A stretch of 64,000 nt of DNA from Chrysoperla carnea (Eukaryota; Arthropoda; Insecta; Neuroptera; Chrysopidae). Below, piece by piece: positions 24,835-35,500 of the stretch (position 1 is the stretch's first letter; every line of letters begins with the position of its first letter). A program made the translations under genes and the position numbers. The notes beneath the pieces are model-generated. The model did no database searches. It had not been told where the DNA came from and worked only from the letters and a program-made list of their open reading frames with translations. The DNA lies in NCBI RefSeq assembly GCF_905475395.1, contig NC_058337.1:83198368-83262367 (forward strand). The letters run 5' to 3'.

Positions 24835-25690
24835 ATAAAATTTTCATTTGGAAAAATTTCTCTATTTATTTATGAAATTATCCTGCACACAAAATTTTTT
24901 TATTTGATTTTATTAACTTTAATAATATCAAATCGACTAAGTCGATTTGCTTAATATACTAGAAACATTATAAAATAATACAAAAAGTCATGTGCCTGCT
25001 CAGTTAGCAATGGAACCAAGGTGTACACTTTATAGTCAAATACATGTCGAATAATTTTTGATTAATATAGAAAATATACAAAACCGAGGAATCGAACATG
25101 GATATCTTAGTTTTGTGTTAAGCGGTTTAACCTTTCGCCCCATTAAGTTATGGTCGGTTGTACAATTTCCAACAAATAAAATAAGAAAAGTTGATAAAAG
25201 TATTTTGATTTTTGTTCAATACTCAATTTTATAAAAAATTCATTTGCAAAAAACTCGATTTCGATATTTCGTGTAAGAATTTTAATATAGTTACATTGCT
25301 ATATTTTTTATTAAGTTATACTTGTTCTTAATCATAGCTGACATAAGTGTATTAAAATTCCCACACACGCTATCGATTATCTATTTCGATTTGCTATCGA
25401 TGAAATCAAAGAAGTCATATCTACAAACATATTTAAATATCCGCAAACAACTTTCCCCTATTATTTATTGTCCATATTGTTTAAAAAAAATTCACACAAA
25501 TAATTTGTTAATAATGAAAACTATGAAAAGCTGAGAGTTAACTTTTGAAGGCATGTGTAGGATTATTGATTATAGGGTGTAGACATATACAAACTACTCA
25601 AGGAAAGACTTCAAAAATAAAAAATAAGTGACTTGTTGCAATCTAATTAAAATTATTTATTAAATAAAAATAATAATAATATAAGCATAT
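24835..25690. other. Intergenic stretch between eIF2-alpha and a C2H2 gene
   Basis: No gene is supported. The minus strand at 25081-25159 has a faintly tRNA-like look (TGTTCGATTCC and complementary ends) but does not fold as a tRNA. The open frame 25322-25534 has no ATG at its start and no similarity that I recognise. The promoter of the following zinc-finger gene should lie in the last few hundred bases. Confidence 0.4.
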
Positions 25691-25696
25691 TTGAAA

Positions 25697-26395
25697 ATGG
25701 AAGAAGATATTTGTGGGTTAAAATTTTTCACATCGGAACAAATTTCCACAACAAACGATAGCTGTGATGCTTACCAAAATGTAACAACACCATCAAATTT
25801 TTACGACAATACAGTGAGTAGTACATTTAGCTTAACACTTTTTGTCAACAAAGATGATAAAATTAATGGAGAAATGCAAAATTACTTATGCGATTTTTCC
25901 CTACTGGAAAAATATCTTACTGGTAATCCAGAAAAAAGCGAAACAAACGTTCATCTTTACAATGCAATGAGTGAAAAATGTTCACAGGATAAAACAGAAA
26001 TAGTAACTGTAAATCCATTAAAAAAACGTTTCGAATGTGAATTTTGCCAGCGTGCATTTAAGAAAAAATGCAATTTAATTGCACATGAACGAACCCACAC
26101 TGGAGAACGCCCTTTTCAATGTACAATGTGCGATAAAAAATTTAGTGAATCGAGCAGCGTGTTTAAACATCAACGTGTTCACACCGGAGAACGACCCTAT
26201 AAATGTGATATTTGTGATCGAGTTTTTAAACAAATTTGTAATTTAAAACGGCATCGAAATGAACATTATCGCCGTGTTTTTAAATGTGAGAAATGTAGTA
26301 AATGTTTTGTGAGAAATAATCATTTGTTACAGCATCAATTAATACATAATAATTCTTTTGAAGAGAATTCAACGGACTCGAAAGAAGTAAATTAA
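25697..26395 (+). CDS. Four-finger C2H2 zinc-finger protein, intronless
   Basis: A 232-residue protein with an acidic, Ser/Thr-rich N-terminal half (about 1-110) without a known domain, then four C2H2 fingers between about 114 and 220: CEFCQRAFKKKCNLIAH, CTMCDKKFSESSSVFKH, CDICDRVFKQICNLKRH and CEKCSKCFVRNNHLLQH. The first two linkers are the canonical HTGERPF/Y; the third is changed to HYRRVF, which often marks weaker coupling between fingers. This suggests a sequence-specific DNA-binding regulator. The start is the ATG at 25697; the open frame runs two codons further up but without an ATG. The single-exon structure could mean an old retrocopy or a naturally intronless gene. It is not similar in finger sequence to the array at 51-64 kb. 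Orthology is not assigned. Confidence 0.85.
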   Translation: MEEDICGLKFFTSEQISTTNDSCDAYQNVTTPSNFYDNTVSSTFSLTLFVNKDDKINGEMQNYLCDFSLLEKYLTGNPEKSETNVHLYNAMSEKCSQDKTEIVTVNPLKKRFECEFCQRAFKKKCNLIAHERTHTGERPFQCTMCDKKFSESSSVFKHQRVHTGERPYKCDICDRVFKQICNLKRHRNEHYRRVFKCEKCSKCFVRNNHLLQHQLIHNNSFEENSTDSKEVN

Positions 26396-26713
26396 GGTTT
26401 AACTTTTTAGTTGGAACGTTTTATAAAAACAAAAAATGCAAGTTATAAGATTGTAGCTCTATTAATTCTCTCTCTGTGAAAAAATCGAAGAAATGCCTGC
26501 CAAATAATACGTATACGTTCGGGCTACGGGTTGTTTCACTTATAAAATATGTGGCACACCCGGCCACATATACACAGTTTCGGAAAAATATGTTCAAAAT
26601 GTTTTCCACATGATAATTTTTTATTTCTCAAACAAATCACGCGGTTTTTTTTTGTTTTTTTTTTTTTAATACGAACTCCGAGGTTATATTTTTAACATGA
26701 GCTTTTTTCTCTA

Positions 26714-26731
26714 AATAAAGTAAAGAATAAA
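26714..26731 (+). terminator. Possible polyadenylation signals of the C2H2 gene
   Basis: Two AATAAA hexamers (26714-26719 and 26726-26731) lie about 320 bases after the stop codon. Nothing else between stop and signal looks coding. Confidence 0.4.
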
Positions 26732-27025
26732 TCATAAGACTGGATGCTTAAGGCTACACCTTGTTGTATGGTGAGTTATTATATTAATTAATAGGAACAC
26801 ACTATATAAGTAATTCTTATAGAGTGTTCTCAGCCTGGTAGATGAAAAATGGAGATAGCAAAATGAAGTTGTTAAGTTACACTCTGTGTAGTATTTATTT
26901 TCTCGATTTATTTTATTCGAAGTAACAATTAATATTGGTTCAAACACTGGTATGGTGACCATTTCTTGGATGTCATTTCTAAAGACAATATTTTACCGTG
27001 ATTAAAACACCACCTTATACTGGTT

Positions 27026-27305
27026 GTTTAATTTACATCTTGGCATAATGCATTGAACACGAGTACGAGAGAGTACGTATGTATACATTAAGCAATGCGC
27101 TCAAGAAAGACGTGTTATAGACATGTTTTCTTAATATAAGTTGCATGCAGCTTCGATATGCGTTAAGTTGTACACAACACACACAGCAAAACTATCGTGC
27201 AGCTTAAAGGGAACCAAAGCCTATAGCACCTCTTTCTTACACGCATTGCTTAACGTATGCACTCTGTCATACTCGGAGATACCTATGCCAAGATGTAAAT
27301 TAAAC
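27026..27305. mobile_element. Foldback MITE-like element, 280 bp
   Basis: The left arm starts GTTTAATTTACATCTTGGCAT and the right arm, on the opposite strand, starts with the same 20 or so bases. Pairing resumes further in (AAGCAATGCG, AAGAAAGA), giving arms of about 85 bases with internal differences. No coding is present. The whole would fold into one hairpin if transcribed. The family is unknown. Confidence 0.7.
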
Positions 27306-28850
27306 GCATGGTATAAAATATATGACAGTTTTACTTCATAGACATATGCGATAATTTCAAGATTAACGCGAATAGTTTTTTTCTATAGCCAACTGTCACC
27401 TTACCAATGGAGGTTTCAGCTTTTTAATTTTACTATATAGTAATATTACTATACATATTTTAAAATAAGTGATAAAGAAAAAAGTAGTGACTGATTTACA
27501 GAGGATTTGAAAAATTGGGATGATTTAACAGGATGAATCGTAGATCACTAACTAACTAGGCTAGCTTTTAAATTTCTATTTACTTATGACTTAGAAAATA
27601 AGTAGTGAAATTCGAAATATGAATATAGCAAATAATTGAAAAAAGAACTTCTATGAAACCGTCCTTGGAAACTACTCTTTTAAAAAACTCATATACTCAA
27701 GAAAGAAAAAAATTTAGTGCCAAAAGACCATTTTGTCAATCTATTTAAACTGTTGCTAAAATGCGTGGTTTAATTTGATTTTCAAACTTTAATACGTTAT
27801 TTTTTTGATATATTTTATTAATTATTTTAAAGAAATTTCTCATCTTTGTGAGAAAGTTAGCAAAAATTTAGAAATAAAAAAAAATATTTTCTGTGTTATT
27901 CATTGAAATAAATATAAAAGATTATGTAGATGGAGACAAATAAATTATTTATAAATTATATTTAAAATAATAAATATACTTGTTAGAAGTTTTCAGGAAG
28001 ACCATATAAGCTTTCGAACTTAAGTAAATTTTAATTTTTTGGTAATTAAATATATGGTTATATTTTTTACGGTGTAGAGGTTTATTCATTTCGTGGTGAA
28101 AAAAAAAATTACTTTGGAAATAATTTCTCTTGAAATTCGCTTTTATAGATATCGAAAAATCAGTGGTGGATCCCCAGAAAGGGGCGTTGATTTTCGCGGG
28201 TTCATTTTTTATATAATTGATCATATCAAACTTTGAACCATATTTTAATCGATAGTTTCGTTAAATTGCATTTAATAATAGTTTTATAACTATTTTAAAA
28301 ACGAGGTTTCTTTTACAAATTTCAATACACTATACATATAGCCCTGGAGCCCGTGGCAGTAAAACTGCACTTACACGGCTCCGGCTCTAAAAGTTTATCT
28401 TTATACTTATGAAAAAATTAAAGTTGAATGAAACACAATTTGCATATTATTCCTGAAAACTTTTGTAAAATATGTATAATTGAAAAATATATTTAAGTGT
28501 AGTCTATAGCCAACAATAATTTAGGAGTATTGTTTTGCACCAGAAAAACAAACTATTGCCTAATAAATATGCACAATTTAAATTAATTAATGAAAATATT
28601 ATGATATATTACAGAAAAAGAAACTTATATGTGTTCTATATATATTATAAATATTAAAAAAAATGAATAATTATCTATTTAATATTTTTGTTAGAAATAT
28701 GATAAAAACAAAAATATACAAAATATTTTATATATTATTATAATTATTATTTTCTTATTTATTAAAAAAAAGAAAATCTAGTAAAATGTTGATACATTTT
28801 TAAAAGTTGATAAAAAGATTTAATAAAATTTTAAATATTGTGAATATAGT
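27306..28850. other. Gene-free stretch with one GC-rich hairpin
   Basis: No coding frame is convincing. At 28346-28382 a GC-rich hairpin (GGAGCCCGTG against CACGGCTCC, loop containing GCAGTAAAACTGC) stands out from very AT-rich surroundings. An hAT-like CAGTGGTGGATCC start occurs at about 28161 without a partner end. Confidence 0.35.
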
Positions 28851-29745
28851 ACAGCTAACTTAATTAGGCGTTCAATTGACAGCCTTCATACTAAACAGAG
28901 CCGTTCAACTAGTGGCCTAAATATTTCCAATATTCCCTCATCCAATCACAGAGATAGGCAAGTGATTTGTATGTTGGATCGATAACGTTTAACTACCTGC
29001 CTAGCCTAACAATTTAAATTAAGTTCCACTTTCTGTCACCTGGCGCTGAAACTCGCACACTGCCAATATGGCATCGGCAAGGAACAAAATTCTTGGGGTT
29101 TTTCACAGTTTGATTGCGTTTACGCAAAAAAGTACAATGGAAGAATATAGTTACAAAAAGTAGGAACCAAGTATGGTAGGTACTATTAAAAACTGGTTTT
29201 CACGGCAAGAGTTTCAGTACTCAAATACCTACAAACTGTGTCGATGAAATTTCAGAAAGTCCAATTTCTTTGAAAGAGACTTGTGCAAGTTAGCTACATT
29301 TTGGCGGCCAGTCATTCCAAAAATGTAGTTGTAAACCGGCTGTGAATCAATGTCGCAATAATAATTCAAGATGTGCTTATTTAAAAAAAAAAAAAGAAGT
29401 TAGCGAATCCAAATGCCATGGAAGTTGAACTTGCGTTAACAAATAATATTTTAATTACTAACATGTGTACTTTGTTAATGAATTACGCTATTTGATCTCA
29501 TATAACTTATATTTTACGTTATATTTTAAATTATATAAATAAACAATTTCTAATGTGATTTTTTTTCATCTTTTTTGTCAAATGGTTAACTTATTGTGTG
29601 AATGGTATAACCATCAGCCATCCAGTTCATTAAATGCTGTATTAGAATTAAACACTATGACTGAATATCATTCAGACCACTAGTTGTTCGGCGCCGTTAA
29701 AGGCTTATAGGGTGTACACTGGACGGCTAATTAAGCTAGTTGACT
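28851..29745. mobile_element. DNA element with diverged terminal inverted repeats, about 0.9 kb
   Basis: The left end (AGCTAACTTAATTAGGCG at 28853) matches the right end read on the other strand (ACTAGCTTAATTAGCCG). About 60 bases inside, GCCGTTCAACTAGTGGCC is matched by GCCGAACAACTAGTGGTC. The matches mark two arms of about 80 bases with many differences, so the element looks old. A short frame starting MASARNKILGVF (from about 29068) is open for about 30 codons only. No transposase was recognised. Confidence 0.5.
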
Positions 29746-31653
29746 GCGACATATACATCGATCGAATTACCAAGAGAAAAAAAGGTTTCTTTTAAAAATA
29801 CCTTCTTATTGAAAAAGGGACCATATACCAAGCTTTGATCATACTAGTAACAAAAAAAAAAAAAAAAAAAAAAAATTACCAAAAAAATTAAGTATTCTTT
29901 AAAATAATTAAATAATCTAATTTATAGTTGTGATGGTGTAAATGAATTAGGTGTACCTACTCACCCTCTCAAAATCTTTTCTTCTCTGACAAATATATTT
30001 GTAGGATTGATGAAATTTTTTGGATTATTTTAGTTTTTTTGTTAATTACTGAATAGGCTGCGGTTTGATCAAAATTTGGTATCTGGGGCAAAGAATGAAT
30101 TTGTCGTATAATTTTAAAAAATTGCCTTTTGTCTTCTTTATAGCTCGATCGGTAGATATACTGTGTACGTAAAGTTTATGGATACAATTCTAAGAGTTGT
30201 ACTTACTAAAATATGACTAAAAATTGAACGCAAGCTATTGCATTAGTAACAGAAATTACATCATATATTTTGTTTTCCTGAAAAAAGTTACGTCGCGCTT
30301 TTTTATGAAGGAGAATGCGGTGCGGTAGCATTCAGAAAAGCGTTTATATGAATTCCTTTATACGTACCTACAGAAGTCTAGCGTCCATAAGTGTAGAGGT
30401 GAAAACACCCAATGACAATGGTATCAACACCTAGTTAAGCTGAAGGGGAAAGGGGTAGTAATGCAAAGTTTATAAAAAGTTTTAATTGTAAAATCAAGAA
30501 TATAAAAATTAAAAATTTTAAAAATAATAAAATCTAATTCGAGGGAGGATATGTTTGGTTAGCTTAGCCCCTATCTTTGACGAAACTCTTGCGCCAGTGA
30601 ATAAGATAATTTCTTATTATATTTTTGAAAAATTTTGTAAAACAAGATTTTTTTTTTCTGCGACCTTAAATAAAATATAAAAAAATAATTTTTTTGAACA
30701 AATAATATCTTAAACATTACAATATATTCGATGTATATGAAATATTTAGTTAATAATATAATAGAGTGTCAATTATTAAATTATAAAAAAATATATATAA
30801 TAAAAATTATAAGATATTTTCAAAAAAAAGGAAATTTAATGATTAATCGAAAATACGCGACACATTTCTATCCTATTTAAAAATAAATTTTGTAGGATTA
30901 AGAAAAATTAATTTTTGTTTCATGGATAAAATAAATTAGAGGAAAAATTTCAATAATCGGCCTTTTGTGATATTAATATCTGTTTGATATTAAAATTGAT
31001 ATTTGCAACATTTATTGTGTGATATCTGTCGTACATTTTTAATTGATTTTAGAAAGATACAAATATCATGTCACAATGTCTATTTACAAAATAAGTTAAT
31101 TCATGAGTTTTGTTTATTAAAGGCAACTTTTAAGCATTAGACCTGGCATGAATTTTTTTTTCGTGTTTTATTATTAATACGACTTAATCAAATTTTCTGA
31201 TTACACTTGAAAGAAATCTAAAAAAACAATGTTTATAGAATACCAAACTTTTTTTTTACACTTATATTACAAAATATATAAATGCATCATTCTTAAACAT
31301 TGCCATCATACTGCTGGCACTATTTAAGGGTTAAATTTAAAATGTATTTTGACATATGACATTCTTTTGTTTTTAATTATATAAAATTCATAAAATTCAA
31401 TACATCAATACTTGATCGTGAAAATTAGTACACAATTTTGGACTTTTATAGATATGTTGTTTTTCTTTTCTTTTCTTTTTTTTTTTAAATATCTAATTTA
31501 ACTTGATAAAGAAAATTTCGTTAATTTTTTAAAGAGATCGTTTAATAATTTTATACATATAGGTACGTTTATTAGGGACGTTTCTCAAATCGGCATAATA
31601 CTTATTTATCTAACTTTAAATTCCCATTTCTTTATAAAGTCTAATTCGAATAT
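29746..31653. other. Gene-free AT-rich stretch
   Basis: I see no gene or bounded repeat. It contains a poly-A run of over 20 bases near 29852 and long AT-only tracts. The GC-richer patch at 30290-30440 has no second copy here. Confidence 0.4.
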
Positions 31654-31821
31654 CTAAACTGTTATACTAAATTTCAAACTAGTGTCGGGCAAAAGATATA
31701 CCGCTTTGTTGAATATCGGACCAAAGTCTACAGTGCCGGAGAGTTGACTATTTTCTATTAAATATCGTTCTTGCTCAGGGTTGTCGAAATACTTAATAAC
31801 TTCGCTTGAACAAATTTTTAG
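31654..31821 (-). CDS. Orphan exon-like frame, unrecognised
   Basis: On the minus strand a 55-codon frame follows directly on a good acceptor (TTATTTTTGCATATAG) in phase 0 and ends with TAG. The peptide is balanced and not AT-driven: it includes IKYFDNPEQERYLIENS and GTVDFGPIFNKAVYLLP. Its base composition is clearly richer in GC than the flanks. This is what a last coding exon would look like, but I found no convincing upstream exon between 31822 and 35500, and I do not recognise the family. It could equally be a relic of a gene or of a mobile element. No function is proposed. Confidence 0.35.
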   Translation of the reverse strand, partial: LKICSSEVIKYFDNPEQERYLIENSQLSGTVDFGPIFNKAVYLLPDTSLKFSITV

Positions 31822-34800
31822 CTATATGCAAAAATAATTTCCGAATATGTAGCATGGCGACTTTAGGATCTATGTAATAATTTAAATATAGCTAATGTTA
31901 CAAATATCTAACAACGATCGTTTTATTTTCGAATTATTCCCTCTATTATTTTACAAAGTTATATTTGATATAAAAACTGAAATTTTACAATGCAAAGTGA
32001 TCTTCTTTTATGAATTTAATTTAAAATGCATGCAGAAAAGTAGTAATCAGAAAGAAAATTTTATTAACTATAATCGTATTACAAAGTATTTTAAATACTG
32101 TAAAAAATATTTGTAATATGATGGGTTGCTCTTCTATCATCTGAATATGAAGTGTAATCAAATTTGTAATTTATGAATAAAATTTAAAAATTGTTTCAAT
32201 TGTATGTAAATTTTATGTATTTTAAATTTTATTTGAAGTTTCAAATAAAAGTCTATTTATTTTTTAGTTATTCTATTAATATATGTATAACATGTAGATA
32301 CCACATTATATCCCTCACACAGCAATTAAATATCAATCGAAAATGTGGATGTGCGAAAAATCGAAGTACTTCATACGCCATCAGGAAAAGGTTTGTGGCC
32401 ATGAAGAGATTTTAATCATTTTCGATACTGTTGAATCCGTAGAATCGATTTTTAGAGTTATAGACTCGACCGCCCGGGACCCCCTACGGGTCTAGGTATT
32501 ATAGGTAAATTAAATACATAGGTAAACTACGTTTTGCAAAATTGAAAATAGATTAAAGTTTTTTTGTAATTTCACATTTCCGGTGTTACTCATATATTGA
32601 TATTTTTTTTATTAATAATATCATTAAAAGATGAATATTAATGGTTAATATAGTATTGGGACAAGTCGACCTTGAAAATTAACTTAAAAAAACTTGTTTA
32701 TATGAACTAAGTATGTTTATAAACTTCAATATTGGTATTTTCATTCTAATTTTATTCCATTCCAACTCATGAATTTCGATCAATAAAATTTAAGTATAAT
32801 GTCACATCAAATTTTGAGAAATCATTGTTGAAAAGTAGCCCAAAATCTCTTGTTTTAGATATTCAAATCGGCAAATTTTCAACTTATTTGTGGAATTTCG
32901 GTAGATATATTTAGCGCAGTTTACATTAGGTAAGATACCTCTCAGACACATAAAATATAATATATAAGAGAAGCTATGCGTTACAGACACTGAAGGTCTA
33001 GGCAGAAATCAGCTAGAAATGATCTGGTAAAGTTGAAAAATTACAACAACCTACGACTTTCTAACCTTCCAGAAATAGTAGAAAGTTTAAAGTAAATGCA
33101 TCAGAAATTGTTGATTGTAATGTTGTAACTGTTCACGTGGGACACACATATAGAGGTGACAACAGGACCAATTGTGATACCTATTCTTCGGTAACTATTG
33201 CAGCTATTTAATCATTGTAAGAAACTTAATGCAGCTCTTTCATACATGGACTACACCAGCCCATAATACTTTTTTAAATAATTTTTGTTTGTGACTTGTG
33301 AAATTGAACTCGCGATCTAAGGTATGCCGCTTATTGAAATTTGTATCCTTTTACCAACAGGAGCAAAATTATTTTTGTGGCTTGAATTCTTTATTGTATA
33401 GTTTTTATCCTGGGATTTACTCTCTCAACCTGGAGAAGCCAATTTTTAAAGCAGTTAAAGAATAAATCCCTATATAGATACTATAAAAACAGGTACCTAA
33501 ATACAACAACGACCAACCTATCAAAAGAAAATGAAAAGTAGATGCTAATTTTTCTCTCTATAATTTTAACTTCGGATGCTACAACATCGAATTTCTATTA
33601 AAAAAGTAGTCAGTAAATACAGGAGTTCGTATATGTAATCTCTCTTAGTTATAAACCAAAAGTTTCTAGAAGGATTTTTCTTTAATTGAAGCGTTTTCGA
33701 AATATCGCTCTACGAAATTTGAAAAAACTAATTTTTTTATTTTATAATTTTATAACTTCTGTTGCTACAACATCAAATTTTTTATTAAAAAAGCATTCAC
33801 TAAAAATTTGATTCGATTAATATAATAAATAATGATCACCTGTATAAATTCATTATGTTAGATAAAACTATGTAGTTCTTTTACTTGTTATTAGTGTACA
33901 AATATTTGTTTTTTAATAAAATTATAGCATTTTATAGGTAAAATATGACCATGAGCCAGAATTGTTAAGTATATAACGTCAAAGGCCTTAATTACTGCTT
34001 TCATCAAGAGGTCAAAGCCATCCATTAATAAATTAATGGAAAATTTTAATCAATGAATTGTGTTGTGTTTATTAAACGAAAAAAAAGTTTGAAGCGCAGA
34101 ATTTCGCTTTTAAATCTTTTAGTTAAACTAATATTTAGATTGGAATATAATAGCTGTGAAGTTTTTATTTGAGAGTAAAGAATATTTTGTCTACTGATTC
34201 TGTCATTCTCCAAGGAAATTTCAAACAAAACTTGGTTTTCTGCAACAAAGAATAAAAAATTGAATATGAATTTGTTGAAAAAAATATGCAAACAAAATCC
34301 ATTTAAAAAAAAATGCAGTTAAGTCGATCTGTTTTAACTTGAGATACTACTGTATAAAAATTCAATGTATTTTCATTCTCCCTAAAAATGAGTGAATTCG
34401 ATTACGATTTTCCATTCCGTTGTCATCGAAATATTTGAGTGGAAACTTTTTGAAAAATCAACATGTACACTCACTGTCAGAAAAAGTGCCACAGTAAAAA
34501 CATTCTAAGCGTACGCATCATATGTTATGTTATAATAGTAACACTTAGAATGTATAGGATGATTCATTTTAATAGACCCACTCATTTTTCGTAAGAGATG
34601 CACTTTTTTAAAACCGTTTTATGGAGAAAAACGCCTAGATCGATTTAAATGGATCATTCTGTGTGATATGTACTGAAATAAGTTTGCCGATTCTATCCTA
34701 CTTTATTACTTATCCTACTGAGGGCGTAGTATAAATTACAAATTGCTTGTATTGTACAATAATACCCTTCCATCTTTAACGATATTTTGTAAATATAAAC

Positions 34801-34906
34801 TGCGACAGATGGACTTTAAAGTTTAAATTAAAATTTTTGAAACTTTATTTCGCGACTTACATAGTTTTTTAGCAAAGGTTTAGATCTTGCTTACCCCTTT
34901 CTGATA
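31822..34906. other. Gene-free stretch
   Basis: No gene could be supported. If the frame at 31654-31821 is a real terminal exon, its upstream exons should be on the minus strand here or farther right, but the open frames (for example 32802-32990 and 34046-34291) are short, rich in Ile, Phe and Asn, and look random. A small GC-rich patch with an inverted repeat lies near 32470-32490. Confidence 0.35.
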
Positions 34907-35340
34907 ATACCATGTGTATATGTAATAAATATCAAGGTATACTAAGTTTAGTCCCAAGTTTGTAACGCTTAAAAATATTGATACTACCAACATAATTTTG
35001 GTATAGGTGTTAATAAAATCACCTAATTAGTCCATTTTCGATTTCTGTCTGTCTGCCCGTCTGTCATCACGATAACTCAGAAACGAAAAGAGATGTCAAG
35101 TTGAAATAGCGTGCTTAGGGCGTAAAAAGTGAGGTCGAGTTCGTAAATGAGCAACATAGGTCAGTTGGATCTTGTAAATAACTTTTGTTTGAAACATTTT
35201 TTCGTAAATATCAGTGTTTACCCGCGAGGGCGCAAATCAGGCTCAAATTGTATAGTATGTATTATATGGGAATATCAGTTGTGTATGTGTAATGTACATG
35301 GTATTTCAACAATTAACTCAGTCAATTGTTTGTTTTCACT
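34907..35340 (+). repeat. Interspersed repeat family 1, copy 4
   Basis: It opens ATACCATGTGTATATG and closes TACATGGTATTTCAACAATT then AACTCAGTCAATTG and TTTGTTTTCACT. The first and last bases are near mirror images (TACCATGTG and TACATGGTA), and the closing block contains a hairpin. It holds the shared CTGTCTGTCTGCCCGTCTG and GTTTACCCGCGAGGG segments. An open frame at 35147-35368 is simply repeat sequence. Confidence 0.7.
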
Positions 35341-35500
35341 TGTTCTAAGAGTTATCAGTAGGTATTAATAATAATTACTATAATGATTATAATGATCACA
35401 ATAATTTTAATAATAAAAATATCTTTACAATAAAATATATTAATTAATTATTAAAATAATATATCTACAGTCAATTAATTTTAATTAGTAGGTATAATTA

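Noticed and set aside
25081-25159. tRNA-like sequence on the minus strand
   Set aside because: It has TGTTCGATTCC and six complementary end pairs, but the T-stem cannot form together with the acceptor stem, and no proper anticodon arm exists. At best a very old relic.
28161-28200. Single hAT-type termini (also 41147-41178 and about 46004)
   Set aside because: Each has a CAGTG-type start but no opposite end or 8-bp duplication could be found, so no element can be bounded.
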